A stretch of DNA of 54,455 nt from Lachnospiraceae bacterium (lineage in GTDB: Bacteria; Bacillota; Clostridia; Lachnospirales; Lachnospiraceae). The stretch is taken from positions 1 to 54,455 of the forward strand of contig JAFRZM010000036.1 of the NCBI GenBank assembly GCA_017442585.1, written 5' to 3'. Made by a program: the position numbers and the translations under genes. Every line of letters begins with the position of its first letter. Position 1 is the stretch's first letter. Positions 28,068-36,807 of the stretch are shown here, in pieces. The notes beneath the pieces were generated by a model. That model did no database searches, was not told the DNA's origin, and saw nothing but the letters and a program-made list of their open reading frames with translations.

Positions 28068-28967
28068 TTGCAGACTGTATTCAGCAATATAGTTTCATTT
28101 TTGACTAAAAATGGTACACCGCAGTGGCATATGCCGGATATCGGCGTTACGGATCTTATAGAGATGTTTATTATCGCCGTGGCCGTGTACAGTATATTAA
28201 AATGGTTTAGAGACACCAGAGCGTGGGCGCTTTTAAAGGGCCTTGCCGTTATTGGTGCTTTTTGCGTGCTTGCGGTTATTTTTGATATGCAGACTATATT
28301 GTGGCTTGCGGGAAAAGCTTTTACCTACGGTATCATTGCTATATTTATCGTATTCCAGCCGGAACTTCGTAAAGCACTTGAGTCACTTGGACAAAAGCGT
28401 ATATTCGCGTGGTTTAATTTCTCAGATTTTCAGAGAAACGATGTTGACAGATATTCTGATGCGACTATAAATGCAATCGTTAAAGCATGCTTCGATATGG
28501 GCAAGGTTAAAACGGGTGCACTCCTTTGCGTTGAGCGGGAGATTGCGCTTGGCGAGTATGCAAGAACAGGTATTGAAGTTGATGCAAGACTTACAAGTCA
28601 GCTTCTTATCAATATATTTGAGAAGAATACACCGTTGCACGACGGTGCCGTTATCGTGCGTGGAGACAGAGTAATTGCGGCAACATGTTACTTGCCGCTT
28701 TCGGATAATTTCAGTATAAGCAAAGAACTCGGCACGAGACATCGCGCCGCTTTGGGCGTCAGTGAACTTAATGATTCAATGACTATAGTAGTTTCCGAAG
28801 AAACGGGTAACGTATCTATTGCTGAGCGCGGAGTACTTACGCGCGATCTTAAGCCGGAAGAGTTACGTGAGAGATTATTGGCTAATCAGAAGCGTTTTTC
28901 GGAAGAAAGAAAACTCGGAAAGTGGAGAAGGAGGGCGCAGAAGGATGATCAAGAGAATGCTGAATAG
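28068..28967 (+). CDS. cdaA: Diadenylate cyclase CdaA (c-di-AMP synthase)
   Basis: 299 aa. CdaA joins two ATP to c-di-AMP at the membrane. Three hydrophobic segments occupy about 22-95 (IEMFIIAVAVYSIL, GLAVIGAFCVLAVIF, FTYGIIAIFIVFQPELRKALE). The DAC domain follows, with the catalytic DGA at 192-194 (LHDGAVIV) and RHR at 224-226 (TRHRAALG). The start is TTG 28068, 7 bases behind AAAGGGGGG; the N-terminus is some 20 residues longer than in Bacillus CdaA. The cdaR start lies inside its last 23 bases, so the two are translationally coupled. Confidence 0.97.
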   Translation: MQTVFSNIVSFLTKNGTPQWHMPDIGVTDLIEMFIIAVAVYSILKWFRDTRAWALLKGLAVIGAFCVLAVIFDMQTILWLAGKAFTYGIIAIFIVFQPELRKALESLGQKRIFAWFNFSDFQRNDVDRYSDATINAIVKACFDMGKVKTGALLCVEREIALGEYARTGIEVDARLTSQLLINIFEKNTPLHDGAVIVRGDRVIAATCYLPLSDNFSISKELGTRHRAALGVSELNDSMTIVVSEETGNVSIAERGVLTRDLKPEELRERLLANQKRFSEERKLGKWRRRAQKDDQENAE

Positions 28968-30222
28968 TATAAAGCGCTTCTTCACGGAGAATATCGGACT
29001 TAAGCTTTTGTCCGTTATTATTGCCGCGCTTACGTGGATTGTGGTAGTAAATGTGCAAAATCCGCAGACTACGGTTACGTTTTCTGCTGTGGCAACGATT
29101 ACAAACGGTGATATAATCACGGAAAAGAACCAGGTATATGAAGTTAAAGACAATTCCGATCTTATAAAGTTTGAAGTAACAGGTCCGAGAACTATAGTTA
29201 AGGGTCTTACCGCGACGGATTTTTCGGTTATCGCGGATATGAATAATTTTATTTGGAATAATGGTGTAGTTGCGGTAAGCGTAACTCCGCTCAGATATAA
29301 GAATGATGTTACGGTAAAGATAGTTAACCCTAATATCAAGATTGAGGTTGAGGAACTTGTAACAAAGCAGTTTGCGGTAAATACTGCGACTAGCGGTAAG
29401 CCTAAGACGGGATATGCCGAAGGTGAGCTTTCGTGCTATCCGGGAACTGTTACTATAACCGGTCCTGAATCTCTTATGAATGAGATAGAAAAAGTTGTAG
29501 CGACTATAGATATCGAAGGAATGTATGACGATCGTACACAATCTATAAGACCGACGTTATATAATGCTTCGGGAGATCGCATAGAGAGTAAGAATATTAC
29601 GATAGAGCCGTCTGTGGTTGAAGTTACTGCGGTAATCTTGGAAACAAAGACAGTTCCTGTAATAATCGATTACTTCGGAGAGTTGCCGGAAGGATATGCA
29701 CTGGATGCACTTTCAGTTCTTCCTTCTACGGTAAAGATTAAAGGAAAGAGAAGCGTTCTTGCTGCAATAGATAAGATTGAGATTCCTGCAGAGATACTTG
29801 ATTTAAGTAACAAGACGGATACTTATGAGCTTCCGATAGATATAACGAATTACCTGCCGGAAGGCGTATACCTTGTAGATCCTGATCAGGCAAGCTGCAT
29901 CATAAGAGCAGAGGTCGGTAAGAAGGTAAGCAAGACCATAGAGATTCCGGTATCTTACATATCGGTTATAAATCTTGGTGAAGGATATAGACTTGATTAT
30001 AATCAGACGACGTTTATAGTGACGGTACAGGGCAGTGAGCATACAGTAAGCACTCTTGACAGCAGTCACTTTACTCTGATACTTGATCTTTCGGGATACA
30101 GTCCGGGTTCATACAGAGTTAAGCCTGATATACGAAATATTTCGGGTGTTACGGTAATCGATGTTACTTATGTTAACGTAGATATCGTTGATGAGAGCAC
30201 CGGAGGAGATAACGGCGAATAA
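28945..30222 (+). CDS. cdaR: CdaR, YbbR-domain regulator of CdaA
   Basis: 425 aa. The start is ATG 28945, 9 bases behind AAGGAGGG and inside the end of cdaA; the frame is open 126 bases further back but without a ribosome site. A single N-terminal membrane anchor (ENIGLKLLSVIIAALTWIVVV, about 15-36) leads to an extracytoplasmic chain of YbbR repeats; similar strands recur at VYEVKDNSDLIKFEVTGP, TGYAEGELSCYPGTVTITGP, EGYALDALSVLPSTVKIKG and EGYRLDYNQTTFIVTVQG. CdaR binds and modulates CdaA (family knowledge). It sits between cdaA and glmM as in Bacillus. Confidence 0.93.
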   Translation: MIKRMLNSIKRFFTENIGLKLLSVIIAALTWIVVVNVQNPQTTVTFSAVATITNGDIITEKNQVYEVKDNSDLIKFEVTGPRTIVKGLTATDFSVIADMNNFIWNNGVVAVSVTPLRYKNDVTVKIVNPNIKIEVEELVTKQFAVNTATSGKPKTGYAEGELSCYPGTVTITGPESLMNEIEKVVATIDIEGMYDDRTQSIRPTLYNASGDRIESKNITIEPSVVEVTAVILETKTVPVIIDYFGELPEGYALDALSVLPSTVKIKGKRSVLAAIDKIEIPAEILDLSNKTDTYELPIDITNYLPEGVYLVDPDQASCIIRAEVGKKVSKTIEIPVSYISVINLGEGYRLDYNQTTFIVTVQGSEHTVSTLDSSHFTLILDLSGYSPGSYRVKPDIRNISGVTVIDVTYVNVDIVDESTGGDNGE

Positions 30223-30243
30223 GTTTTTTCGGAGGAAAGTATA

Positions 30244-31593
30244 ATGAGTAGAATGTTTGGAACAGACGGCGTACGAGGTGTGGCCGGTTCGGAACTTACT
30301 ATACAGCTTGCTACGGGACTTGGACAGGCGGGAGCCTATGTTTTAACTAAGGAGACTTCACATCAGCCTACGATAATTGTAGGATGCGATACAAGAATAT
30401 CGGGTGGAATGTTAAGTAATGCTCTTATGGCAGGTATATGCTCTGTCGGGGCAAATGCTGTTTATGTCGGTGTGATTCCGACACCTGCAATTGCTTACCT
30501 TACGAGATATTATCGTGCGGATGCCGGCGTTATGATTTCGGCATCGCATAATCCTGCGGAATTTAACGGTATAAAGTTCTTTAACCGTGAGGGATATAAA
30601 CTTCCCGATAAATTGGAAGATGAGATTGAGCAGGTTATTTCATCCAATATGATGGGTGTAACTATGCCGATAGGTGCCAAGGTAGGTAAAATCGAGTACC
30701 GCCTTGAGGCTTTGTATGAGTATATAAGATTCATGAAGGCGTCAGTTCCTGTAGACCTTCACGGGATTAAGATCGTGGTTGACTGTGCTGAAGGCGCATC
30801 CTACATCACTTCTATAAGAACACTTATGGAACTGGGTGCAGAAGTTGTGCCGATTCACATCTGTCCTGACGGAATTAATATTAACAGAAATTGTGGCTCT
30901 ACTCATATGGAAGAGTTAAGAGAGCGCGTCGTTAAAGAAAATGCCAACCTCGGTGTTACATTTGACGGTGATGCGGATAGAATGCTTGCAGTTGATGAGA
31001 AGGGTAATCTTGTTGACGGCGATCAGCTTATGGCGATTTGCGGCCTTTACCTTAAAGAGCACGGTCTTCTTAAAAACGATACAATCGTCGGAACGGTTAT
31101 GTCAAATTTAGGATTTACGCTCTTCGGTAAAGCAAAGGGTATAAGCATTGAAAGAACTGTAGTCGGTGACAGATATGTTCTTGAGTGTATGAAGCGTAAA
31201 GGATATAACCTCGGCGGTGAGCAGTCGGGTCATATCATATTCCTTGATGAGAATACGACAGGAGACGGATTGTTATCAGCGCTTCATCTTCTTCAGGTGC
31301 TTGTTGAAACAAAGAAGCCGTTGTCAGAACTTGCTTCTGTTATGGAAGTTTTGCCTCAGGCACTTGTAAATGCCCATGTAAATAACGAGATAAAGTCAAA
31401 GTACATGGAGTATTCTGCTATATCAAATGCAATTGCGGATCTTGAGAAGAAATATAAAGACGAAGGCAGAGTGCTTATAAGACCTTCGGGAACAGAGCCT
31501 TTGGTTCGTGTTATGATAGAGGGTAAGGATCTTAATGAGATTCAAAAGGATGCAGAAAGACTTGCAGATCTTATCACAGAAGTTATGTCTTAA
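30244..31593 (+). CDS. glmM: Phosphoglucosamine mutase
   Basis: 449 aa. GlmM turns glucosamine-6-phosphate into glucosamine-1-phosphate for UDP-GlcNAc and peptidoglycan. The N-terminus MFGTDGVRG is diagnostic. The phosphoserine loop is ISASHNP with S101, the metal loop DGDADR is at 241-246, the sugar loop is GGEQSGH, and the phosphate-binding loop is [12 protein letters not shown] near the C-terminus. Ribosome site GGAGGAAAGTATA. GlmM is known to bind and inhibit CdaA in other Firmicutes, so the cassette links wall-precursor supply to c-di-AMP. It is the last gene of the unit. Confidence 0.98.
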   Translation: MSRMFGTDGVRGVAGSELTIQLATGLGQAGAYVLTKETSHQPTIIVGCDTRISGGMLSNALMAGICSVGANAVYVGVIPTPAIAYLTRYYRADAGVMISASHNPAEFNGIKFFNREGYKLPDKLEDEIEQVISSNMMGVTMPIGAKVGKIEYRLEALYEYIRFMKASVPVDLHGIKIVVDCAEGASYITSIRTLMELGAEVVPIHICPDGININRNCGSTHMEELRERVVKENANLGVTFDGDADRMLAVDEKGNLVDGDQLMAICGLYLKEHGLLKNDTIVGTVMSNLGFTLFGKAKGISIERTVVGDRYVLECMKRKGYNLGGEQSGHIIFLDENTTGDGLLSALHLLQVLVETKKPLSELASVMEVLPQALVNAHVNNEIKSKYMEYSAISNAIADLEKKYKDEGRVLIRPSGTEPLVRVMIEGKDLNEIQKDAERLADLITEVMS

Positions 31594-31618
31594 ATTGTTT
31601 TAAAATTGTAAACAATTT
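31592..31618 (+). terminator. AT-rich hairpin after glmM, possible weak terminator
   Basis: A perfect 9-bp stem AAATTGTTT/AAACAATTT (31592-31600 with 31610-31618) with a 9-base loop. It is rich in A-T pairs and has only TTTTG after it, so termination would be weak. Confidence 0.4.
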
Positions 31619-31623
31619 TGCTA

Positions 31624-31652
31624 TTGATAAAGTGCAGGCGTTTTTGTAAGAT
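31624..31652 (+). promoter_or_regulatory. Candidate sigma-A promoter of the LCP gene
   Basis: TTGATA (31624-31629), 17 bases, TAAGAT (31647-31652); 5 of 6 and 4 of 6 matches. An inverted repeat TTAAAAGG/CCTTTTAA (31666-31673/31686-31693) lies in the leader next to the GGGGAGG ribosome site. Confidence 0.5.
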
Positions 31653-31705
31653 AGGTTTTGTTTGATTAAAAGGGATGGTTTTAAACCTTTTAAGGGGAGG
31701 AAAAA

Positions 31706-32785
31706 ATGGCACCACGTAGGAGAGCAAGTGCTAGGCAGAGGAATAAGCGTAAACTTGTCATATTTGCTGTTGAGCTTGTATTATTATGCATTTTGCTTGT
31801 TGTATTCTGGGGAGCGATAAAGCTTTCAAAGATTAATACCGAGAAGACTGATGCGGCGAAGACCAATGAAGATCTTTCGGAAGATGCTTTGGAAAAGATG
31901 GGTAAGTATACAACGGTAGCTTTACTCGGTCTAGATAACAGATCGAACGGATCTTATGAAACAGGTAATGCGGATTCTATAATAATTGCGAGTATAGATA
32001 ACGATACAAAAGAAGTAAAGCTTGCTTCCGTATATAGAGATACATATCTTATGGTTACGGAAGATGGTAAGTACAGTAAAATAAATTCTGCATATTCAAG
32101 GGGTAACGGCCCTATGGGTATGGTGGAAGCATTAAACCGAAATCTTGATCTTGATATACAGCGTTATGTTACGGTTGACTGGAAAGCATTGGCCAGAACG
32201 ATTAATCTTCTCGGAGGTATTGATGTAGAGCTTACTGCCAAAGAAGCGCAGCAGGTCAATAAATATGTTAACAAAGACGTCATGAAAGTTACCGGATATA
32301 CTACAGATAATGTAGCGGTAGAAGGACCGTGTCATTTAGACGGTGTTCAGGCGGTTTCGTATGCCCGTATAAGAAAGGGCGTAGGTGATGACTTTAAGCG
32401 TACCGAGAGACAGCGTGAAGTTATTCAGAAAATGCTCGCTAAGATGAAAAAATGCGGTATAGGTACTTTGAATAATATCATGGATGAAGTATTCCCGATG
32501 ATATCGACGAATTTCTCAAAGACTGAGATTTTAGGTATGCTCGGTGATGTAGTATCTTATGATATTGTTGCTACAAAGGGATTTCCTGAAGATAATGACG
32601 GTAAGAGTATGGGTAGATCAGGTTCTTGTATAATACCGATAAGCCTTCTTACAAACGTACAGAAACTTCATGCATTTCTTTTTGATGATGAAGAGTATGT
32701 ACCGTCTGTAACGCTTCAGCAGATAAGTAATAAGATAATCCAGGAATCGGGTCTTGCGCCGAAGCCGGATGAAGGCTCAAACTAG
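31706..32785 (+). CDS. LytR-CpsA-Psr (LCP) family cell-wall glycopolymer ligase
   Basis: 359 aa. A short basic N-terminus with many arginines and a membrane anchor (about 16-40, VIFAVELVLLCILLVVFWGAI) is followed by an extracytoplasmic LCP domain: VALLGLDNRS, NADSIIIASID, ASVYRDTYL, YVTVDWKALARTINLLGGIDV, YARIRKGVGDDFKRTERQREVI. These carry the conserved Asp and Arg residues that bind polyprenyl-pyrophosphate and metal. It should attach teichoic-acid-like or capsular polymers to peptidoglycan. Ribosome site AAGGGGAGG. A GtrA-like gene follows within 45 bases. Confidence 0.94.
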   Translation: MAPRRRASARQRNKRKLVIFAVELVLLCILLVVFWGAIKLSKINTEKTDAAKTNEDLSEDALEKMGKYTTVALLGLDNRSNGSYETGNADSIIIASIDNDTKEVKLASVYRDTYLMVTEDGKYSKINSAYSRGNGPMGMVEALNRNLDLDIQRYVTVDWKALARTINLLGGIDVELTAKEAQQVNKYVNKDVMKVTGYTTDNVAVEGPCHLDGVQAVSYARIRKGVGDDFKRTERQREVIQKMLAKMKKCGIGTLNNIMDEVFPMISTNFSKTEILGMLGDVVSYDIVATKGFPEDNDGKSMGRSGSCIIPISLLTNVQKLHAFLFDDEEYVPSVTLQQISNKIIQESGLAPKPDEGSN

Positions 32786-32828
32786 GGAATTGAGATTCAG
32801 GGTAATAGGATATATAGAGGTTTTAAAA

Positions 32829-33266
32829 TTGAAAGTAATATGTAAGCAGTTTTCCCGTCACGTAGTGATAGGCACGATTGCGTTTCTCATAGATTATGAG
32901 TTAATGGTCCTTTTAACTGAATATGTTAATATGTATTATTTAACGTCGGCAACTTTATCATTTATCATTGCGACGGTATTTAATTATATTTTCAGCATGC
33001 ACTTTGTTTATAAGAAGCGTACGGACATGTCACCTAAGGTGCTTTTCGTGATATTTATAGTTTTAAGCGCATTTGGACTTCTGCTTAATAACTTCCTTAT
33101 GTACGTAATTGTTGATAACATACAGGTTTCATATAAGGTAGCGAAGATTTCGGCAGCACTTATAGTTTCCGTTTATAACTTTCTTTCGAGAAAGGTATCA
33201 ATGGAGAAGCACAAAGCCCACGATCAGGTTAGAGTTTTCTTAAGAGAGCGTAAGGCATTACTCTAG
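32829..33266 (+). CDS. GtrA-like membrane protein
   Basis: 145 aa from TTG 32829, chosen because AGAGG lies 8 bases ahead and the resulting length is usual for GtrA; the frame stays open back into the LCP gene (to 32754) without a ribosome site. Four membrane helices are visible (HVVIGTIAFLIDYELMVLLTEY, YYLTSATLSFIIATVFNYIFS, VLFVIFIVLSAFGLLLNNFLM, VAKISAALIVSVYNFLSRK), with the family hallmarks FxVxG-like start and YNFLSRKV end. GtrA proteins are thought to move lipid-linked sugars across the membrane. Pairing with LCP suggests a role in surface glycopolymers. Confidence 0.85.
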   Translation: MKVICKQFSRHVVIGTIAFLIDYELMVLLTEYVNMYYLTSATLSFIIATVFNYIFSMHFVYKKRTDMSPKVLFVIFIVLSAFGLLLNNFLMYVIVDNIQVSYKVAKISAALIVSVYNFLSRKVSMEKHKAHDQVRVFLRERKALL

Positions 33267-33334
33267 GTTTATAATCAAAATATTATAAATAATTTAGAAT
33301 TACTCACATAGCAATCACATACAGAACACTTACT

Positions 33335-33362
33335 AAGCACATTGTATTTTTACAATGTGCTT
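33335..33362 (+). terminator. Terminator after the GtrA-like gene
   Basis: A 12-bp stem (33335-33346 with 33351-33362), a TTTT loop and a short impure T-run (TTGTCTTTTA). Confidence 0.75.
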
Positions 33363-33395
33363 GTCTTTTAGATAAGAGGACAGGAGGGATATATA

Positions 33396-34754
33396 ATGAA
33401 TGATAACTTTTATGGAAGAGACAACAATAATAATGAAGAGCAGATTATAGAAATTGATTCTAATGAATATAGCGATAACAACTCTGAAAGCGAGAGACAG
33501 ACATATTATTACACTCAGAGCAGCTTAAATACACCGAATCATTCCGATAATCACAATAACAAACCGAAGAAATCCGGAATCGGTTCAATTATAGGCAAAA
33601 GCGCTGTAGCTGCACTTGTATTCGGACTTATAGTGTCAGCTATATTTGCTGTGACTGTTAAAGTAACGGACACAGGTGATAAGCTTACAAATACAGTCGT
33701 TTCTTATACTGCAGATAAGATAAGCTCAAATGTAAGCGACCTTCAGGGCGCTACAGACGTATCTGACATTGTTGATGCCGCAATGCCGACGGTAGTTGCT
33801 ATTACTGGTAACATGGAAGTGCAGGTTCAGTCATTTTTCTTCGGAACACGCACAGAGACGCAGCCTGTTGCAGGTTCGGGCGTCATAATCGGTGAAGATG
33901 ATGAAAACCTTTATATTGTAACAAATAACCACGTAGTTGCAGATACAGTTGAACTTTCCGTAACATTCGTAGATAACGAGACTATCAAAGCTGAAATCAG
34001 AGGTACAAACCCGGGAACAGATCTTGCGGTAGTAACAGTAAAGCTTTCTGATATCGATAAGGATACATTAAGCGCAATTAAGGTTGCAACACTCGGTGAC
34101 TCAACAGAGTGTCGTTTGGGTGAACCTGTAGTAGTTATAGGTAATGCTTTGGGATATGGTCAGTCAGTTACAAATGGTATTATAAGCGCATTGGAAAGAA
34201 GCGTTACGATAGATGACAATACTTATAAGTTAATGCAGACATCAGCTGCTATTAATCCTGGCAACTCCGGCGGTGCACTCCTTAATGCCCAGGGTGCTTT
34301 AATAGGTATCACATCTGCAAAGTATGCGGATACAAGTGTTGAAGGTATGGGATTTGCAATTCCGATTTCAGATGCAAAGCCTATAATCGAAGCAATTATA
34401 AAGCAGGAACAGATTCCTGAGACAGAGCGCGGATATCTTGGAATATACGGTAAGGACGTAACTGAGGATGTTGCGGCAATCTACAATATGCCAAGAGGTA
34501 TATATGTATATGATGTTGTCCGTCCGGGTGCTGCGTACGAAGCGGGAATTCGTCAGGGTGATATAATAACTGCAATAAACGGTGCCGAGGTTACAGGAAT
34601 GGCAGAGCTTGAAAGTCAGTTGCAAAACCTTAAAGCAGGCGAAGAAGTAACCGTGACTGTAAAGACTTTAAATAACGGTCAGTATGAGGAAAAAGAGTTT
34701 AAAGTTACATTACAGAAAAAGGTAGAGAATACAACACAGGATAACAACAGATAG
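33396..34754 (+). CDS. HtrA/DegP-type membrane-anchored serine protease with PDZ domain
   Basis: 452 aa. About 60 disordered cytoplasmic residues rich in Asn, Glu and Tyr are followed by a membrane helix (about 63-88), a linker, and a trypsin-like domain with catalytic H179 (NNHVV), D209 (GTDLAVV) and S291 (NPGNSGGAL). One PDZ domain (about 345-440) contains YLGIYGKDV and GIRQGDIITAING. It degrades or refolds damaged proteins outside the membrane and is usually stress-induced. Ribosome site GACAGGAGGGATATATA. Monocistronic; terminator at 34761. Confidence 0.96.
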   Translation: MNDNFYGRDNNNNEEQIIEIDSNEYSDNNSESERQTYYYTQSSLNTPNHSDNHNNKPKKSGIGSIIGKSAVAALVFGLIVSAIFAVTVKVTDTGDKLTNTVVSYTADKISSNVSDLQGATDVSDIVDAAMPTVVAITGNMEVQVQSFFFGTRTETQPVAGSGVIIGEDDENLYIVTNNHVVADTVELSVTFVDNETIKAEIRGTNPGTDLAVVTVKLSDIDKDTLSAIKVATLGDSTECRLGEPVVVIGNALGYGQSVTNGIISALERSVTIDDNTYKLMQTSAAINPGNSGGALLNAQGALIGITSAKYADTSVEGMGFAIPISDAKPIIEAIIKQEQIPETERGYLGIYGKDVTEDVAAIYNMPRGIYVYDVVRPGAAYEAGIRQGDIITAINGAEVTGMAELESQLQNLKAGEEVTVTVKTLNNGQYEEKEFKVTLQKKVENTTQDNNR

Positions 34755-34760
34755 TATGAT

Positions 34761-34792
34761 AAAAGATGCCGAAGAATTTCGGCATCTTTTTT
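34761..34792 (+). terminator. Rho-independent terminator after htrA-like gene
   Basis: A 10-bp core stem AGATGCCGAA/TTCGGCATCT (34764-34773 with 34778-34787), extended by A-T pairs, followed by a T-run. Confidence 0.94.
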
Positions 34793-34905
34793 GTGCGTTG
34801 ATGATTTGTTAAAAACTAGATGTAAATTTTGTGTAGGGACTTTACCTTAAAAATACCGAGTGATAATATGTATTTTGTAATACTTTACGAAAGAAGGATT
34901 TGATG

Positions 34906-36696
34906 ATGATTAAGGAAAGGTTACAGGATTTAAGAAGCGCGATGAAGGAACGCAATATTGACTATTATGTTGTTCCTACATCTGATTTTCATGAATCCGA
35001 GTATGTTGGTGAATATTTTAAAGCAAGAAAGTGGATTACAGGTTTTACCGGATCTGCAGGAACTGCTGTTATAGGTTTAAATGAAGCGGGACTTTGGACT
35101 GACGGAAGATACTTTATTCAGGCTGAAGAGCAATTAAAAGGTTCGACTGTAACGCTTTTTAAAATGGGGCAGGAAGGCGTTCCTACAATTAATGAATATT
35201 TAAGGAAGAATTTACCAAACGGCGGAACTATAGGTTTTGACGGAAGAGTTATTAATACAAGACTCTTTGAACAGTTTGAAGAAATCGCAAAGGATAAAAA
35301 CGGTAAGATTTATTCATCCGAGGACTTAATAGATCCAATCTGGAAGGACAGACCTTCGTTACCAAAGAGCAAAGCCTGGATTTTGGAAGAGAAGTTCTCC
35401 GGTGCATCCATTCCTGAAAAATTAAAGAGAGTGCGCGATAAGATGAAAGAGGAAGGTGCAAACGTTCATATCGCGACATGCCTTTTTGATATCGAGTGGA
35501 TTTATAATCTTAGAGGTGACGATATCGAGCACGTACCGGTAAATCTTTGCTTTACCCTCATAAAAGAAAATGAAGCATATTACTACATTAACGAAGAGGA
35601 TGTAGATGGAAAGGTACGAGATTACCTTAAGAATAATAATGTGACCTTAAGACCTTACGAAGCTATATATGATGACGTAAAGAAGTTATCCGCTTCTGAT
35701 AAGGTATTACTTAATAAGGCACAGGTTAATAGCCGCATTACAGGCTCACTTCCGGAAGGAATTACTATAATCGATAAAGCTAATCCTTCGGAACTTATGA
35801 AGTCATGTAAGAATGAGACAGAGCTTAGAAATCTCGTAAACGCACATATTAAAGATGGCGTTGCGATGACTAAGTTTATGTATTGGCTTAAGAAAAATGT
35901 CGGCAAGATTGAAATGACAGAATACTCCGTTGCTGAGTATTTAAGAGAATTACGTGCGGCACAGGAAGGCTTTATAGATATATCATTCGGAACTATCGCA
36001 GGATACGGACCGAATGCAGCTATGATGCATTATTCCGCAACCAAGGATAACTGTGCTACACTTAAACCGGAAGGCATGCTTCTTGTGGATTCAGGCGGAC
36101 ACTATTTGGAAGGCTCAACCGATATAACGAGAACTTTTGCCTTGGGTCCTGTAAGTGATATAGAAAAGAAGCACTTTACAGCAGTACTTCGTGCAAATAT
36201 GAATCTTTCACATGCAAGATTCCTTTATGGATGCAGTGGATTAAATCTTGATATATTGGCCCGTGGACCTATGTGGGATATGGATATCGATTATCAGTGC
36301 GGTACAGGCCACGGCGTAGGATATCTTCTTAACATCCACGAAGGCCCGAACGGTTTCAGATGGAAGATTGTTCCTGAAAGAAAAGATTCCGGTACGTTGG
36401 AAGAAGGAATGTGTACGACGGATGAGCCGGGAATCTATTTGGAAGGAAAGTACGGTATAAGACTTGAAAACGAACTTATCTGTCGAAAGGGTGCAAAGAA
36501 TGAATACGGACAGTTTATGTACTTTGAGGACATGACATTTGTTCCGTTTGATTTGGATCTCGTTGATAAAGATGAGATGACAAAGACAGATATTGCAAGA
36601 TTAAATGAGTACCATAAGAAAGTATATGAGGTAATATCACCATATCTTGAAAGTGATGAAAAGATATGGCTTAAAGAATATACAAAATCTATATAA
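34906..36696 (+). CDS. Aminopeptidase P family metalloprotease (Xaa-Pro, long form)
   Basis: 596 aa from ATG 34906 (7 bases behind AAGAAGGA); TTG 34900 and ATG 34903 are immediate alternatives. This is the three-domain long form: two creatinase-like N-terminal domains and a C-terminal pita-bread domain. The metal ligands are D395 and D406 (LLVDSGGHYLEGSTDITRTF), H469 (GTGHGVG), E507 (TTDEPG) and E521 (IRLENEL); spacings of 11, 63, 38 and 14 resemble eukaryotic cytosolic XPNPEP1 (11, 63, 34, 14, recalled) more than E. coli PepP. It removes an N-terminal residue preceding proline, using two Mn or Zn ions. Monocistronic, ending at the 36756 hairpin. Confidence 0.95.
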   Translation: MIKERLQDLRSAMKERNIDYYVVPTSDFHESEYVGEYFKARKWITGFTGSAGTAVIGLNEAGLWTDGRYFIQAEEQLKGSTVTLFKMGQEGVPTINEYLRKNLPNGGTIGFDGRVINTRLFEQFEEIAKDKNGKIYSSEDLIDPIWKDRPSLPKSKAWILEEKFSGASIPEKLKRVRDKMKEEGANVHIATCLFDIEWIYNLRGDDIEHVPVNLCFTLIKENEAYYYINEEDVDGKVRDYLKNNNVTLRPYEAIYDDVKKLSASDKVLLNKAQVNSRITGSLPEGITIIDKANPSELMKSCKNETELRNLVNAHIKDGVAMTKFMYWLKKNVGKIEMTEYSVAEYLRELRAAQEGFIDISFGTIAGYGPNAAMMHYSATKDNCATLKPEGMLLVDSGGHYLEGSTDITRTFALGPVSDIEKKHFTAVLRANMNLSHARFLYGCSGLNLDILARGPMWDMDIDYQCGTGHGVGYLLNIHEGPNGFRWKIVPERKDSGTLEEGMCTTDEPGIYLEGKYGIRLENELICRKGAKNEYGQFMYFEDMTFVPFDLDLVDKDEMTKTDIARLNEYHKKVYEVISPYLESDEKIWLKEYTKSI

Positions 36697-36755
36697 TCTT
36701 ATAGCAGAGTTTAAGATGTAAGACCTTGCATTAACTTTAATAGTGTGAGATAATT

Positions 36756-36790
36756 GCGCCTATAGGTAGTAGCTTATAGGCGCGATTTTT
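36756..36790 (+). terminator. Rho-independent terminator after aminopeptidase P
   Basis: A 9-bp stem GCGCCTATA/TATAGGCGC (36756-36764 with 36775-36783), then CGATTTTT. Confidence 0.85.
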
Positions 36791-36807
36791 GCGATAAAGG
36801 TGAGAAA

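Noticed and set aside
28819-28944. Longer N-terminus for CdaR
   Set aside because: The open frame extends upstream inside cdaA, but there is no ribosome site and the residues do not fit YbbR proteins; ATG 28945 has an ideal AAGGAGGG.
32754-32828. Longer N-terminus for the GtrA-like protein
   Set aside because: Overlaps the LCP gene, gives a charged non-family extension and has no ribosome site.
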